A DNA stretch of 64,000 bases. Origin: Haemonchus contortus (Eukaryota > Nematoda > Chromadorea > Rhabditida > Trichostrongylidae). Under the pieces are notes generated by a model. The model made no database searches. It was not told the origin of the DNA and worked only from the letters and a program-made list of their open reading frames with translations. Location of the stretch: NCBI GenBank assembly GCA_000469685.2, contig LS997563.1, positions 1,440,869 through 1,504,868 of the forward strand. The letters are read 5' to 3'. Position 1 is the first letter of the stretch. Every line of letters starts with the position of its first letter. Shown here piece by piece: positions 49,751 through 62,700 of this stretch. Both the position numbers and the translations under genes were made by a program.

Positions 49751-52700
49751 ATGACATACTTCAATAGCACCCATGCTCAATTGGATGGATCATGGCAGTA
49801 CCTGAAAATCGTTCTTTTCTGCGAACTTCTGCTTCAATGCTTTACGTGAGTCTTCCGTTGATTTTCAGCGTGAATTCGATGACTAAAAATTTTTTGCAGC
49901 GTCCATTAAAAAAATGAGCCTCGAAAATTACAATAAAGAGATATGCATGATCGAAATAGAATGTTTTTTTATTTAATGAGTTTTGAGAGTTCACTCGGAT
50001 GATCTATGTACATCTCTGCAGGATATTTTACTACACTGTGGTGGTATATCTGAATGCCGTTACGGCACTATATCATGTGAATATGCGTATTTTGTTCGGT
50101 TTCTACACGGGACAATATTTTTTCTATGTGGCTGGCCGATTAATTCATCTACGATACATTTTCGGGCTTTCGCCTCATTGTACGTCAATTGTTACAACTA
50201 ATTTGGGTGTGGAACAGCTCGGATCAGCGTGCGTATGCGGCACGTGCAGGGTGACATCGTAGAGTCGCCTGGCCTGGCTGTGAATATAGCGTACTGATGG
50301 CGAAGCTAACCCTCCTTAGCTTGTCCTCCGATTTCAATTCGATTTCTCTGAACAGCACTCTGGGGAGGCAATATGGTAGACAGTTAGCTTGTGTTGCTAC
50401 TTCGCACCTCTCGAGTCACCCTATAAATCACCCGGAGGGATCTCAGTTTATAAGAACGAGAACCTGAAACCCACCCAACTTTAACCTTTATCCCACCATT
50501 GATTCTCATGACCAACAGCTATAAAATAAAACGCACGCTATGCTTACACCACTTTCTACTGCTCATTTCCTAGCCACACGATGTCGAAAAGGCTTAAAGT
50601 TGGTCCACCTCATTACTCCATCGACGAGTGAAACTAGCTGTAGTTCATGAAAATTGAAAAAAAAATGGCCGGTATACATAATGTACTTGATACTCACCAA
50701 ACATTGTGTAAGGCAGTTGACTGGACCTCATTCTTCTTTACTTACCTATAGAACTTGGGTAAGCTGGCCAGTTCAAGAAGTACCGACCCAAGCCAGCAAG
50801 CCGGGAGTTGAATCTGCATCAGTTCCCGTCACGGTCAACCAAGCTCTTCATCCCTCTGGAGCCGGCTTGTTGGTACGAGACTCGACTGAGGCAGTGAAAG
50901 CACTAGCAGGTATATAAGGGGGGGGGGGGAGGAGACGCATAAATGAAAAGGGATTGAAGAACTTCTGAAAATTTCGTTCATTATCCTTGATGTGTAAAGC
51001 TTTTAGATGAAATCGAGACTATCTATTTATTCACTTCGAATGTACGAACGTTCTGTGCCTTTCTGGGTCAGTTTCTGTCAATTTCCTGGAAAAAAGAGAA
51101 CGAGAGCTTTATCAGACTGATAAGATTTGAATCCTAATGATAGGAATTGATTAAGCCTTTTACTATCTTCCCATAGCGATCGTCGAGCGATGTTGTGCCA
51201 CATATTATTCGAAGAACTATGAAAAATACCGTCGTCTACATATCTCTTTTCTTCTTATAGCACTTCACATTTCCGTGAGTGCTGTGTCGACCGCTATCTT
51301 CAAAACGAGTACGCTTTCACTTTTTATTTATTTGTTTCATCGAAATGTCAATAGATTGTAATTCAAAAGGCTCAACTTACAATATATACCAATGAAATAT
51401 TTATAATTAAAATAATTTCATGTTGGTAAATAATTTCATCTATGTGAAGCACCCCATGTAAAGTTTCAGTGTATTTATCAAAAGATCCACCACTCAGTGA
51501 CACATTATCACCCACGCTTAGTCCGGATACGGTCCCCGTCTAGTAACCCACCTAGGCCAACTGAGCCTTCCATTCTTCCAAGGCCAGTTAATAGGTATCA
51601 GATTCGTTTGGGAGGATGAAGGCACCCGACTTTTACATCGGCTGGATAAGGGATTGATAAATGTTCAAAGACTTCATTATTCATCCAGCAAACTCCAATC
51701 ATGAGCCATGCTTGCATAGATCAGCTGATGTTTTCGTCATATCTTTCAGGCAAAGCTATCGAATGCTGGAGCAAACACCCATATAGACTTTATAAGGTTC
51801 TAATAGCCACTTTTCGGGAGAACGAATCAAAAGGTTGTGCCCATAGGAATGGAGAATATTTCCTGGACTAAAGAGCAGGCTAAAACTGAACAGCCCAGCA
51901 ACTCTCAGTTTCGGCTCGAACATTGGAGTTATGAATTGATGGGCTAGAGGGTAACAATGTGTACTAGTCATACCAACAGTGAAAAAACAATAATGATAAC
52001 ATTAATAAAGATAATAATAAATTGATTGCAAAAACAAAGCTTGCAATAGTAACAGAAGGTTGCCTCACAAGAAGGTTATTATGTTGCCATTACCATAAAT
52101 CGTAGCATTATCATTGAGTCTATGATTACTTAACAGTAATAATGAATTTCAGGTCACAATTCGCTCACTTTTATTGCTATATGCATCACCGCTAATGTGC
52201 TAGCAGTCATTGTATGTGTTTTATTTACATTGTTACGGTTAGGTATTCTGACATCCACATGCACAATTAATCCGGAGATCGAGTTAGGGATAGTCGTCCA
52301 GGCCAGACAGGCCTTCCATTCTTTCAGGGCGGCACCCAGACTTACTGAGAGAATAAAAGCACTGGCTTGTGAATGGGCTGGCCATTGTAGGGGCTGCATA
52401 CGGCCATTGTAGGAGCTGCGTACGCACTGTGATCGCCACTACGTTTCTGAATGGAAGTTCAACGATGGGACGCATCCCGGAGAAACGATTGATTAGAGGC
52501 CCAGTAAACAGTTCACAACGATTTTAAAAATCCTCTTTTAAGTTAGAAAGTAAATTTGTTTACTGATTGTGTACATCGGTAAGGAAATGAGAAAATTCGC
52601 AGAAATCATGACCTGAGGACTCTTGAAAGTGTTGAAAAGATTTCTGTTGTTGCAATTGTGTGAAGAGCTACCTACAATCAGCCAAACATGCCAAAATCGA

Positions 52701-54430
52701 CTTTCACTCTTGCCATGCACCACGACTAGTTGTAAGAGTTTCCAACATGTGTGCTCCATTGCAAATGGTGCAGCTTCTACAACTTCATGAAAACTCGTCT
52801 TGTTTGAAACTTCCAACACAACTTAGAATCTTCTCATTCATTTCAGGCCAATTTAATAAATGAGCGAATCAATCTCAATCTGTTCAAGAAGTCAACTTCG
52901 CAAATTATCGTTGACATCAAGAATTATTCGTTGACTGAGCGATTTCAGCTTTCAGAAAACATCAAAACCTGTAAGGTTAGTAGAATTCTTTTTCTGCATT
53001 AATTATGTGGAATTACTCGTATCCCCCGTAAAACTCGAGCACCTCAAATGCCAAGCTGTGAACCGACCTATCAAATCTTCAGAAAAATGAGAATTTCTAC
53101 GAGTTACGGTACAGTATCGTTACCTTTTCAGAGCTTCAACAATGTCGTACTGAGTATTTTAATCTTCAATTTGATCTGTATTTGCTCTTTTGCGATAGAG
53201 AGCTTCGACGTCACCAATTTGATCAAAAATATTTCTAATATTGTGCTCTGCTATTCAATTTTAATGTGAGTGGAAGTTAGAATTATTCTTGAGCACGAAC
53301 TGATCCACGGCAACAAAATGAAACTATAATTGATATTCGGAATGCAAATTCCCTAACAAAGGCACAGTTTACGATAAAAACGGTTTCAAGGATAACCTCT
53401 GGGATGAATCTGTGGTCATGACGGGCTCTATCCATTGCAAGTCACACCCAGAGATGGCCGTGTTTTGAGGACCTATAAAAGCAAAAAGGAAAAACTTCCT
53501 AATGGGGTAGACAGGCTGTAAAATCAGACCATAGTGGTGATTCATAACAAAAGTAAAAGGCAAATTAGGCTTACTGGAGGCACCTTCAATTAGAACCACA
53601 CATGGCGCTGACGATTCATCCAAAACTCCCTCCATGCCACTACTACATATCGTCAAATCTAGCCCAACCACTTTTTTAATACTTTTTTTGGGTCTTTTTT
53701 TCTAAAAATCTGCCAGGAACTGCTTTCAAAACGACGAATAACGACTAAACAAGTCAGATAAATACGATCAGAAACCAGTAAAGTAGAGGCGCTACAAAGA
53801 TCGAACGACAAGAAACCTGTATAGATGAAGGAAACGATAATTTTGTGTATCCAAAAAATGGTCAGTCCAAAAAATAATTATTTTGAAAAGTGAAAGAACC
53901 ATCTAGGAGAATTCCCTCGAAAGTAAAACAGTAGCTATGGAAAAAAAAATGAAGAGGATACATTTCTGGAGTGAGGCTCAACTCCAATTCACAAATTACA
54001 GCCTCTGATTAAGATTAATTTTAGTTTTTTTTTTTAAAGCGCTCTTTTGTACTTTTAATTGTCGATCGATTTGCATACTTTCTTATAAGCATGGTCACCT
54101 TTCCGAACTAGGCTGTTAGAGATTATAATAGTTGCGATGTGAGACATTATCTTTTCTACTCCTCAGCTCATGACATCTACTGGATCTGTGCCCAGAGTAG
54201 GTGCATCCACCGCTTCCTTCTGGTCAATCATTGGAGCAACTATGAGTACTAACGGCTTTATTACTCAGTCGAACCTTGATATTGATATTATAGGTATGGT
54301 TTCACGATGCCTTTAGTTATGCTGTACCACAATGAGCAGTGGCAGAATGAGCTTAAACGCCTGTCAAGAAAGGTAACTTTTCTTTTTAACTACAAGCAGC
54401 TTTGTCTTGGTTACCCCTCAGCCACAGTGA
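49751..54430 (+). CDS. sre-class serpentine chemoreceptor (7TM GPCR)
   Basis: Nine exons: 49751-49845, 50022-50179, 51007-51066, 51177-51308, 52153-52211, 52847-52975, 53132-53265, 54294-54372 and 54422-54430. Every join agrees in phase, giving 284 residues. The start MTYFNSTHAQLDG (glycosylation site NST) precedes TM1. Sre landmarks are ELLLQ and LYHVN at the TM1 end (H50, N52), IVERCCATYYSKNYEK after TM3 (R109), YSLTERFQLSEN before TM6 (195-206) and PLVMLYHNEQW after TM7 (262-272). Exon 2 could instead end at 50206, adding nine residues. The first ATG could lie upstream in the same open frame. The family signals odours or pheromones at sensory-neuron cilia through G proteins. Length is slightly short for the class. 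Introns carry SINE and MITE pieces; no coding damage is seen. Confidence 0.85.
50755..50917 (+). repeat. SINE fragment in sre intron 2
   Basis: It contains CAACCAAGCTCTTCATCCCT and GGTACGAGACTCGACTGAGG, which align with the SINE core. It is followed by AAAGCACTAGCAGG and a 12-G run. Confidence 0.65.
50918..50929 (+). repeat. Poly-G run (12 G)
   Basis: Uninterrupted G run at the 3' side of a SINE fragment in the sre gene intron. Confidence 0.9.
51490..51660 (+). repeat. SINE fragment in sre intron 4
   Basis: The core CACCTAGGCCAACTGAGCCT and AGGTATCAGATTCGTTTGGG matches the SINE body in plus orientation; the tail is missing. Confidence 0.65.
52255..52500 (+). repeat. SINE copy in sre intron 5 with internal duplication
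   Basis: The body and tail are recognisable (AAAAGCACTGGCTTG, GGGACGCATCCCGG). A 22-bp segment, GGCCATTGTAGGGGCTGCAT plus AC, is tandemly repeated with two changes (about 52380-52423). Confidence 0.75.
52560..52810. repeat. Fragment of the TTTAAAGGCAC MITE family in sre intron 5
   Basis: The block GCCATGCACCACGACTAG... to AAACTCGTC aligns with the interior of the copies at about 54.9 kb and 29.4 kb. The ends are not clear. Confidence 0.5.
53358..53640. repeat. Partial MITE, same family, in sre intron 7
   Basis: The AAAGGCACAGTTTACGATAA end, then GGATGAATCTGTGG, aligns with the inverted right end of the 29051-29565 copy. The other end was not found. Confidence 0.55.
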
Positions 54431-54642
54431 AAAGTAATTATGATATTTCCTGAAACAAATGAATTAGGGTAAAGATAGCACATACATGCTCCTGTATTGG
54501 GGGGAGGCAACGTCAACGTAGGAAGTAAACCTTATAGACTCAAAAGACCATATAGACTTTTTGAGTCTATAAGGTTGGCGTCCTACAACAACTCTTTAAT
54601 AATGATGTGAATCACACTCACACGGAGGAGTAACTGAAGAAT
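54431..54642. other. Sre 3' flank with an 18-bp-stem hairpin
   Basis: AACCTTATAGACTCAAAA (54528-54545) pairs exactly with 54559-54576 around a 13-nt loop, about 100 nt past the sre stop codon. It could be a fold-back in the 3' UTR or chance. No clear AATAAA is seen. Confidence 0.6.
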
Positions 54643-55020
54643 TGAAGGCACACTTTGAGATATTTTGAGGTATCCTCTTCAACTTTCGAGGCCGAAGTGT
54701 TCGTGAAGTATAATGCATTAGTGGACAAGGAAGCGAAGAAATCGACAGAATTCGGGAAATGTAAGAAAAGGGTTGGAAGATTTCAAAAGGAAAGTAGGGT
54801 ATGCATGGATTACCATGACAAAAATGCTAGGAATGATTATATGGACGAGATTTCGACGTGAAAACCCGGTTAGAATGACCAAAAATGCACAAAATTGCCA
54901 TCCACCATCGCCATGCATTATGACTAGATGTTCGGCTTCCAACATGCGTGTCCCCTTGTGAATGATGCAGCCTCTAGAACTCTGGGTAAACTCGTCCGCT
55001 GCGGGCCTTTGAGCAATTTG
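54643..55020. repeat. MITE copy, TTTAAAGGCAC family (degenerate)
   Basis: It begins GAAGGCACACTTTGAGATAT. The interior shares GCCATGCATTATGACTAG and GATGCAGCCTCTAGAACT with other copies. The 115-codon minus frame across it is an artefact. Confidence 0.55.
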
Positions 55021-58000
55021 TCCTATTTTCTCAATATGATATTGCAACCTTGGGAGCTGGGACACTTTGGCCAGCCGCCGCTAACAAAGGAGTAAATATG
55101 AAATCGAATATTATCTAAATCAGCTTTACCTAGGCAATGAGTAAAAGAAATATGTGGCATTATGGAATACTTACAGATTCGCCGTAACCGTATACACCAC
55201 GATCCTACACTGCATATCAAATCGACTTTCGGCCAAGAGATGGTAGTGAGCAGTACCCAGCAGTCTCAACGATACTTTGAGATGCTACGAAAGGACTGGT
55301 CACTCGGATAAAAAACGACTGGGGATATGACATATCGCCGGAGCTCTTTATAGGAATGAAGCGGAAGAAGCTAAACCATCATTACAACACTTCACTGAAA
55401 TCGTTTACTCAATGAATTTGATGATATATTCATTCTGCAATAAGAAGAAAACTGCTCAGGAATGGGTGTGCGGCCCAATCGCTTTAACAAACTAACAAAA
55501 GTGCGATATATTTCCTCCCCAAGTAAATGGTTTTAATTGAAAATGGATGAAAAAGCAGTGAAGGGAGTGAAGTTTCATGTGTGCAGCATTAATTTCCGAA
55601 TTCATCTCATAACCGGCCCCCTCTTCTCGTAGCGATCGAAGAATCCTACTATACCACAAGGAATAGCATCTTAAATCCGTTGACGATAAAAATATAGAGG
55701 AAAATACTTCATTGAAGAGTTAAAGCAGAGCGCCTGCTGATCTTAGGCTCTCCATGACTGTTCTATTTGTAGAACCATGTAGAATCATTGTCCAATATTC
55801 ATCCCCAAGTAATTTTAAAGTTTCATTTTCGAGTATCACAGCAGAGATACTGACCGTCTTCTAGGGATTGATATGATCATTAGACTAAAATGCAAGTGTC
55901 GATGAGTCTGATAGTTAGATGAAAGTTCTGAGTAAAGGTCTGAGCATAATATGTCATCAATTCATATCAGAACGGTAATGCTTTGATCGAGTGTAATAGA
56001 AGTGGAACAAGTTTTAGATCTTAAAAACCACCATACTGACAACTGAAAAGATCCTCTCCCTTCAAAGGAAATGCTGGCCATTCCTGCAACCATCAAATTT
56101 CAATTCATCACTTCACGAAATCTAGTATTTTCTTACCTCGGCTACATCCTGAGCGCGAAGATTGTTGGTTGTTATACTTTACCTCTTCCGTTCGGTATAT
56201 CTGATGTTCAGAAGGGATTTCAATATGGTGAAGTAACTGAAAGCAAAGGCTTCAAGTGTACAAATGACCGCTCTGACGGACTTTGTTAGATTTAAATATA
56301 TAAATGAAAATAGTGTGATATAAAACACGATGTAACAGGCAGCTCGCCGTCGGGAAACTAGGTGACTGAACCAGCCACCCTAAAGGACCTCCCCTACAAG
56401 TGGGTGGGTTCAGTCGATATATCGATTTCTTGATCTATTAGGATCAGAATCAAACATATTTGCTTAGCACCAGTGTTGGGCTTACAATTAGAAGGACTGA
56501 GCCTCGAATTACCTTTTGATACCTACTACAGCAATTTTTTTTGAAGGTGCCCCTTTGAATTCCCATGTGAATCGGACTGGATAAAACTGAAAGCCCATAG
56601 CCCATAGAACGTTATTTGTGCTCCAAGGCTCGCTCCTACTTCTCATACACTAGGTCTGCTATCAAATGACGGAACAAGAATAATGGCTAAAATGGATTTC
56701 CATGACTTTTAATATGAAATTTTCAAAAGTCATGAGAACCCATTAGCCACTATCCTTATTTTAGCCACTACTTTTCATTATTTTACTTTTTTGTAGTTTT
56801 TCATATCATCTATACACACAGTGTTCACGAAGATGTAGGTGTCATATGTCGAAATCACCAGACCATCGTCAAATTTTAGCAATTTATAAATTCACTTGGA
56901 CTGCATTCAGTTGATTGTTTATCTATTCAGACTCCTATTCGATTCATATGGGTAGAAACCTTAGAAAGTAATCAAAATGGATTACAAAAACAAAATAAGC
57001 CCGTTGATATCATTAATGGTGTGGGGTTCTAGAAAAAAATATAGGTACTGCAGGAAAATCATCCGAAACTCTGTTGAGCTCAATTTATCTGTCCCAGCTG
57101 CAGACAGAGGCAGCTTGAAGCTACTATCTTAACCCAAAATATGCTGAAATTTTTACCTTGATTTTTAACGAAATCTTTCGGCGGTGTGATGATGTGCAAA
57201 TTCGTACAGAGGATTCCGTAACTCCCACTCCCTCGTCTCCCCCTATTGACTTTGACAGGAACTCTTCTTTCCATCTGCGGAATCGTTGGATTATTCTAAT
57301 TAAACATTTTCTTTCCCAAGGAAAAAACCGTAGAAACACCCCGACTGAACGTTGTAAAAGTACGCTTCGGTTGTACCATTTCAAATCAGTTGACGGTCAA
57401 TCAGACATCATTTAACCATACATACAACAAGTGTCCATATACGAATTGCTGCGGACATAGTCAATCGATAAATTTCATAAAAAAACCTAAAAATAATCAT
57501 TATCATACTGGCTCCGCCACACTGTTGAGCTTAGGATTCGGCATTTGTATTTAATTACATTCGGATGGAAAGACAAGATCGTCAAGTTCGCATCAGACCA
57601 TTAGATAGAGCAACAATCAATAAGTTAGGAAATTTAATGAAAAAGATTTCGAGAATAAAAGAATTCAGTGTTCTGTAGAGAATGAATAAACAAAGTCAGT
57701 CACACCTATTTACAATATATCCCAAGAATGCTGTTAGTCTAGCGCTGGCTCACCACCGCAGAGACATGTCTTTCGACAGAACAAAAACATTGTCGGACGA
57801 TGAGCTTGGCATAAGCCGCTTTGTGCCCAGATCTCGCACGACGCACCCTTCTGATCCTCTTCCGTGGTGCAGTCTAATTTGAACGGTCTCCCTGGAAAGG
57901 AAAGAATTCAGTAGAAGTATCCAAAAATATTGGGATGAACTTCTCCAGCAGTCACAGCCGCAGATAACTTCACAGCCCCCTTAACGTACAGCTTTGTTTT

Positions 58001-59528
58001 GTTGTCTGGTAGGTAGGGTATCAGATATACTCGATTTACGGGAAGTATAAGTGCGTGTTCGAGCCTCATCTGAGACGTGACACTTTTAAGTCACTCACTC
58101 CTAAAATAGTCAAAAAGGAACTTTCAGGAGAAGCGAAGTAGGACCAAGTTTCTAGGCTTTGAGTCTAGCCTACACTATATGGTAGAGGAAATATCTTTTC
58201 CCTCTATTATTGTATGAAAGACGAAAATAAATTCATCACATACGCGGCTCCTTCAGGATGATTGTTGAAGTTTTCGGTCGGACTATACGTTCCATGATTT
58301 CTTTCGCTACTGTTCGACCTGGAGTAGCACCTGAAATTATTTCATCAGTTCCATTTATTTTTCGTGTACTGTACTGTACTGTGCAAAGGACAAATGAGTT
58401 CAGAAAACCACTAAACAACGAGAGCTCAGTAAAAATCACCGTTTCGAGACGATTTTGCAGAAGATGGTTCCACAAAATCTGAAAGCACTTTCATTAATTT
58501 TCGACAAATATTGCGACAAACATTCACTAATGATTTTCCCCTATCCTCTTTAGCATATCTCCTATCGGAATCCGTTTTCACAATGCGTCAGAAATGCAAA
58601 TGCAAATGCAAAGTCCATGTGCAAAACATACTACAGAGCCTTTCACACTGTTGTAGCACTCTCCACTGAACGGAAATTAGTTGGAAAGGGCCAAAGGTGT
58701 ATGTAAGTGGGTTCACGTTTTGCCTATGAATACGTTCCAATAAATACCGGAATCCAATAAATAGTTCTGAGGAACAAGTCAAGTAAGAGTATGGAATATA
58801 CGGCAAGGGAAGGAGATGGTAGACAATACGCCCCTATGTGGACATCGCTGGGAAAATCCCTTACCATCGGATCTGTGGTGCTCCTAGTAGCGTATAGACA
58901 GCTTGACACGTATCCGTTCTATTTTTTATTACCATCTAGGCGACAGTAGGCCTCTTTCAAAATCCGGTGTTAAGAAAAACGAACATATGGAAATCTCATC
59001 CATTTTATACGGATTTCGATTTGAATATGCTGGAGAGGCTAAGGAGCAGGCTTATAAATATTAGGTGTTTTCGATGCCCTGAACAATAACAACAGATTCT
59101 ACGTCAGAAATGGATCTTGAACTTCAGAAAACTAGAAGGACTTCTGGACAACAAAACATGCATGCCTTACAACAATAAATACGATATCGATTAGGACACA
59201 AAAGGAGGATAGGTACCATTTTCCACGATCATCTTGTTAAGGGAAGCAAGTAAGTAAAAGCAATGCAAATAATTAGCCATTTTTAGGAAAGTTATGCACA
59301 TAGCATCATAAAATCTGATTTTAATTCATGCGTCAAAGTAAAACCTCATAAACATCACCACATACACTTGATAGTTGGTAGATATAGAAGTTATGCAGTC
59401 GGATTCCAAAAATGAGATTTACCAGCTCGGGACGCGCGCGGTTGCAGTGCGTTGGGTTAAAGTAATCGATATGTGAATCAATTGACTGCAACGTATTACC
59501 TTCATTAGACTGGTTTTGCAGACATTCA
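55021..59528. other. Intergenic, no secure gene
   Basis: An ATG-started plus frame at 56071-56289 (72 codons, ending in TAG) and a plus frame at 57158-57415 are protein-like but unassigned. An imperfect inverted repeat lies at 56681-56762. An (AAATGC)n tract near 58594-58610 contains overlapping ATGCAAAT octamers. Confidence 0.35.
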
Positions 59529-59534
59529 TTTATT
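59529..59534 (-). promoter_or_regulatory. AATAAA polyadenylation signal
   Basis: AATAAA on the minus strand, about 230 nt past the TGA at 59764. It supports 59764 as the true gene end. Confidence 0.55.
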
Positions 59535-59763
59535 TATGAGCCCAATTACCATGATTCGTATAGAAAGCTGTCATTGCATGCGCTGCCTCCACTCTATCAT
59601 CTGCCCGTTGATTTAAGAGAAAAACGCGGATATTGATCTTATAAGCGTAAAATCGATTCGTTATCTTAGAACGCGTTAGCCCATTGAAACGTGAAATAGA
59701 TGCAAAAAAGTGTTATTTTTGGCTTGTTAGAAGATTAGTGTAAAAAGCGACGAAACAGATTAG

Positions 59764-62700
59764 TCAGCTTGTGAGAGCCACGAAAATTTGGAAAATCTCA
59801 CCCAATTGCGGTTCGACGAATTCCGAAGCAGGATTCGGAGCGATCTCCGTTCCCACCTCAGCTATTCCATTTTCCAGCGACACTCCTACAGTTTTGATTC
59901 CATCATCCGAAGACAGTCTGTCTTTGGTGATCAGAAGACTGTCCAGTGCAGCGTAGGCTTTCAATAGTTCTGGGGCAGCTGTTGGTTCCCCTGGTGCCGT
60001 CACGTACTCCCAAGCGGTAGTCGTCTCCACCGGTACGGCGATCTCATCGAAGGGTTGCGATATCTCAACGGGGGGCTCGTTGATCGACTCTGAAGCTACC
60101 GGCTCGAGTACAGGCTCAATGGATGATGGCTCAGTTGAGGTTTCGAGTGGAGGTTGATCCACAGGCAAAGGCTCCGTAAGTGACTCAGGTCTGGGTTCCA
60201 GCGACGACTTGGGAATCATCCTAACCTTCCAAGCTGATTTCGCCTGTTTCTTGTTGAAAGAAGATGTCTGGCTTTCCACTTCATTTGGTTCAGCGTTTTT
60301 TCGATGGGTTTTCTTGTACCTGTGTACTGTTCGCCGAGTTATTGTCACATTTAGAGGAGTTTGTTGAGGATTAGGCACATTTATGACGATTGGCCTGATT
60401 TGCGAAGGAGAGTCGTTCTCACTACTCGAAGAATTCGACGGAAGAAGTATGGCTACACCTCCACCTCCTGAGGAAAGTATGGAATGAACAAAATCGGGGT
60501 GTGCGACTATTTTACTCGAACCAGGACGCTTGAAAACTGAGGGTTTCAAGCTCGGATGGTCTGGTTTGGGGAGTTCACTCAAAGACAATTCCTCCAATTC
60601 CTTTTCAGCAACCTCGGGATCCTTTTCAGTAACGTCGGGATCGTTTTCAGAGTCATCACTTCCTGATGGTTCTGCCTTCTTTCGAGATATTGAGCTGCTT
60701 CTAGTTAGATCAATAGACGGCTCGACAACGGGGCCATCTCTAAAATCAGGGAAGTCTGAAGGAGCAGGAGTTGTTTCTGTGGGTAACTCAGTGGAGTTAG
60801 TAGTCACGTTCTCTTCGTTGTTGTCCGGTCTAGGAAAATTAGAGATTTTCTGAACGGGTAGTTTCTTTGGTTTTGGGAATTCCAAGGGCATCTTTTCAGC
60901 AGATGTCTTTTTCGGTCTGGGGAAAGCGGATAAATAGTTTTTTCTCGGTAGATGCTTAGGTCTGGGGAAGCCTTTTTTCGCCTTGTTCTTCTTAATGTCC
61001 CGAGGTCTAGGAAACTCTAATGGATGGATTTTCTGAGGAAGTTTCTTCGGTTGAGGGAAGGTTGCAGTAGAGTCCTTGTTTGGGATTTCATGAGCTGTGT
61101 CAATGTTCGATAAGTTCCATTTAGAGGAGCCCAACAACGAATCTGGAAAATCTCCGGAGTATTTTTTAGTCGGAAGTTTCCTGGGGAAGGGAAAGGTTGG
61201 GGGAGACGGGCTAGCGGGAAGATGTTTTCGTTTAGGAAGCACTATAGTGACTGGGAGATCTTCCGGCGAAGGAAAATCACCATCGATGGGTTCGTTGTGC
61301 ATGTTGGGTGGAGTCGGCGAAGGAGCAACGGTATTCGGGAGTTCAAGCTCGGGCGATTTTGCCATCTCGGCGTTTTCGGAATCGGAAGGGCGCACTTTGC
61401 TTTTAAAATGCTTTGTGGAGCTCAAAGATGACGCAGTTTCGGACAATCTGAGGGGATCTTCCTCCTTGGCCGGTTCGTTGGGCATTATGGCCATGATCGA
61501 AGAAGTCAGGTTGTCTTGCTGTTCTGAAAATTCGCTGGGTAGAGGTTCAACACTTGGGACGTTGATGTAACGAGCCCCTTTGTTCAAGTGATTGCTTGCA
61601 GATGGCGATTTCGTCTTCGGGAAATAGTCGTTTTTCGGCTTCTTAGTTCGGCCTGAAAAGTGTTAGCGATGGTGCAAAAAGCGAAATGCTATCTTATCTT
61701 GATATGATGAACTGATGGGCAAAAAAAGGCTTCGAGTGAAACAAAATGGACCATTCTGCTTTAGTTATGTGCAAAAAAGTAATGTTGGCAACTCAAAATG
61801 CATGTGCTGAACAAAAAATAGTCGAAATATTTGAAAAAGTGGATTAAATTGAAAAAGCAAGCGCTGGAAAGCTTGGTTCTAGCGAGAAACCAAGTTTGAA
61901 GGCACTTTCTATGAAAAAACTAGTAATAAGTTGTGGTAAGAAGATATAGGTTAGTCCCACAGAGGTGTGGGAAGTGGAAGAAACCCTCAGAAATCCGTAG
62001 ATCAAGTATCCTCTTCCACTTGATTTTTGAGAATCATTAGAACCGAGCAAGTTTCTCTTATCATAATGTTATCTCGAATCATCATGCACCCGTCTTCCTC
62101 GATGCTGATTCCACCCAAAAATGTGACGGCTACGGCCAGCCTCACCGTTTCATTTGACAAACTCCGATGAAAAAAAAGAAAATGAAAAAACTAAACGGTC
62201 AAACCGATAGCAGGCGTGGTTTATCGAAATAGGTGGAGCTTGAGAGCAGGCGCGTTGACCACCTAATTCTAACTTGCAAGATTTGTAGAGAGTAACTGAC
62301 CAGTGTAACCGAAGAAAGAGAGTTTAATAAGGTATTAGGTTGAGTCATAAGTCCTCGGACAAAACGATAGTGATGACTTCTACCGATCATAACTCTTGAA
62401 GATGTGACGAAAATGAACGTGCGAGGCATTGTTAGATAGAGTATGGAAAACTCTTCCGAACGCATACTGGGGAAGGCACCCAACTGTTTCCTTTCCAGCA
62501 ACTGTGCCTCATGATTTCAAGCCGTCGCAACTCCACATCCGCGACACCATCATATTTATTTTTTTATCTGGCCATAAATCCGCGGCAATCGAAAGAGGTA
62601 TGAAGGACGTTCACAAGCAGGAGTGTGCAATTTACAAGTGGCACCAGAAGTTCGCATCGGGCGACTATTCCGTCGAAAATGAAGACCGTCCAGGACGCTC

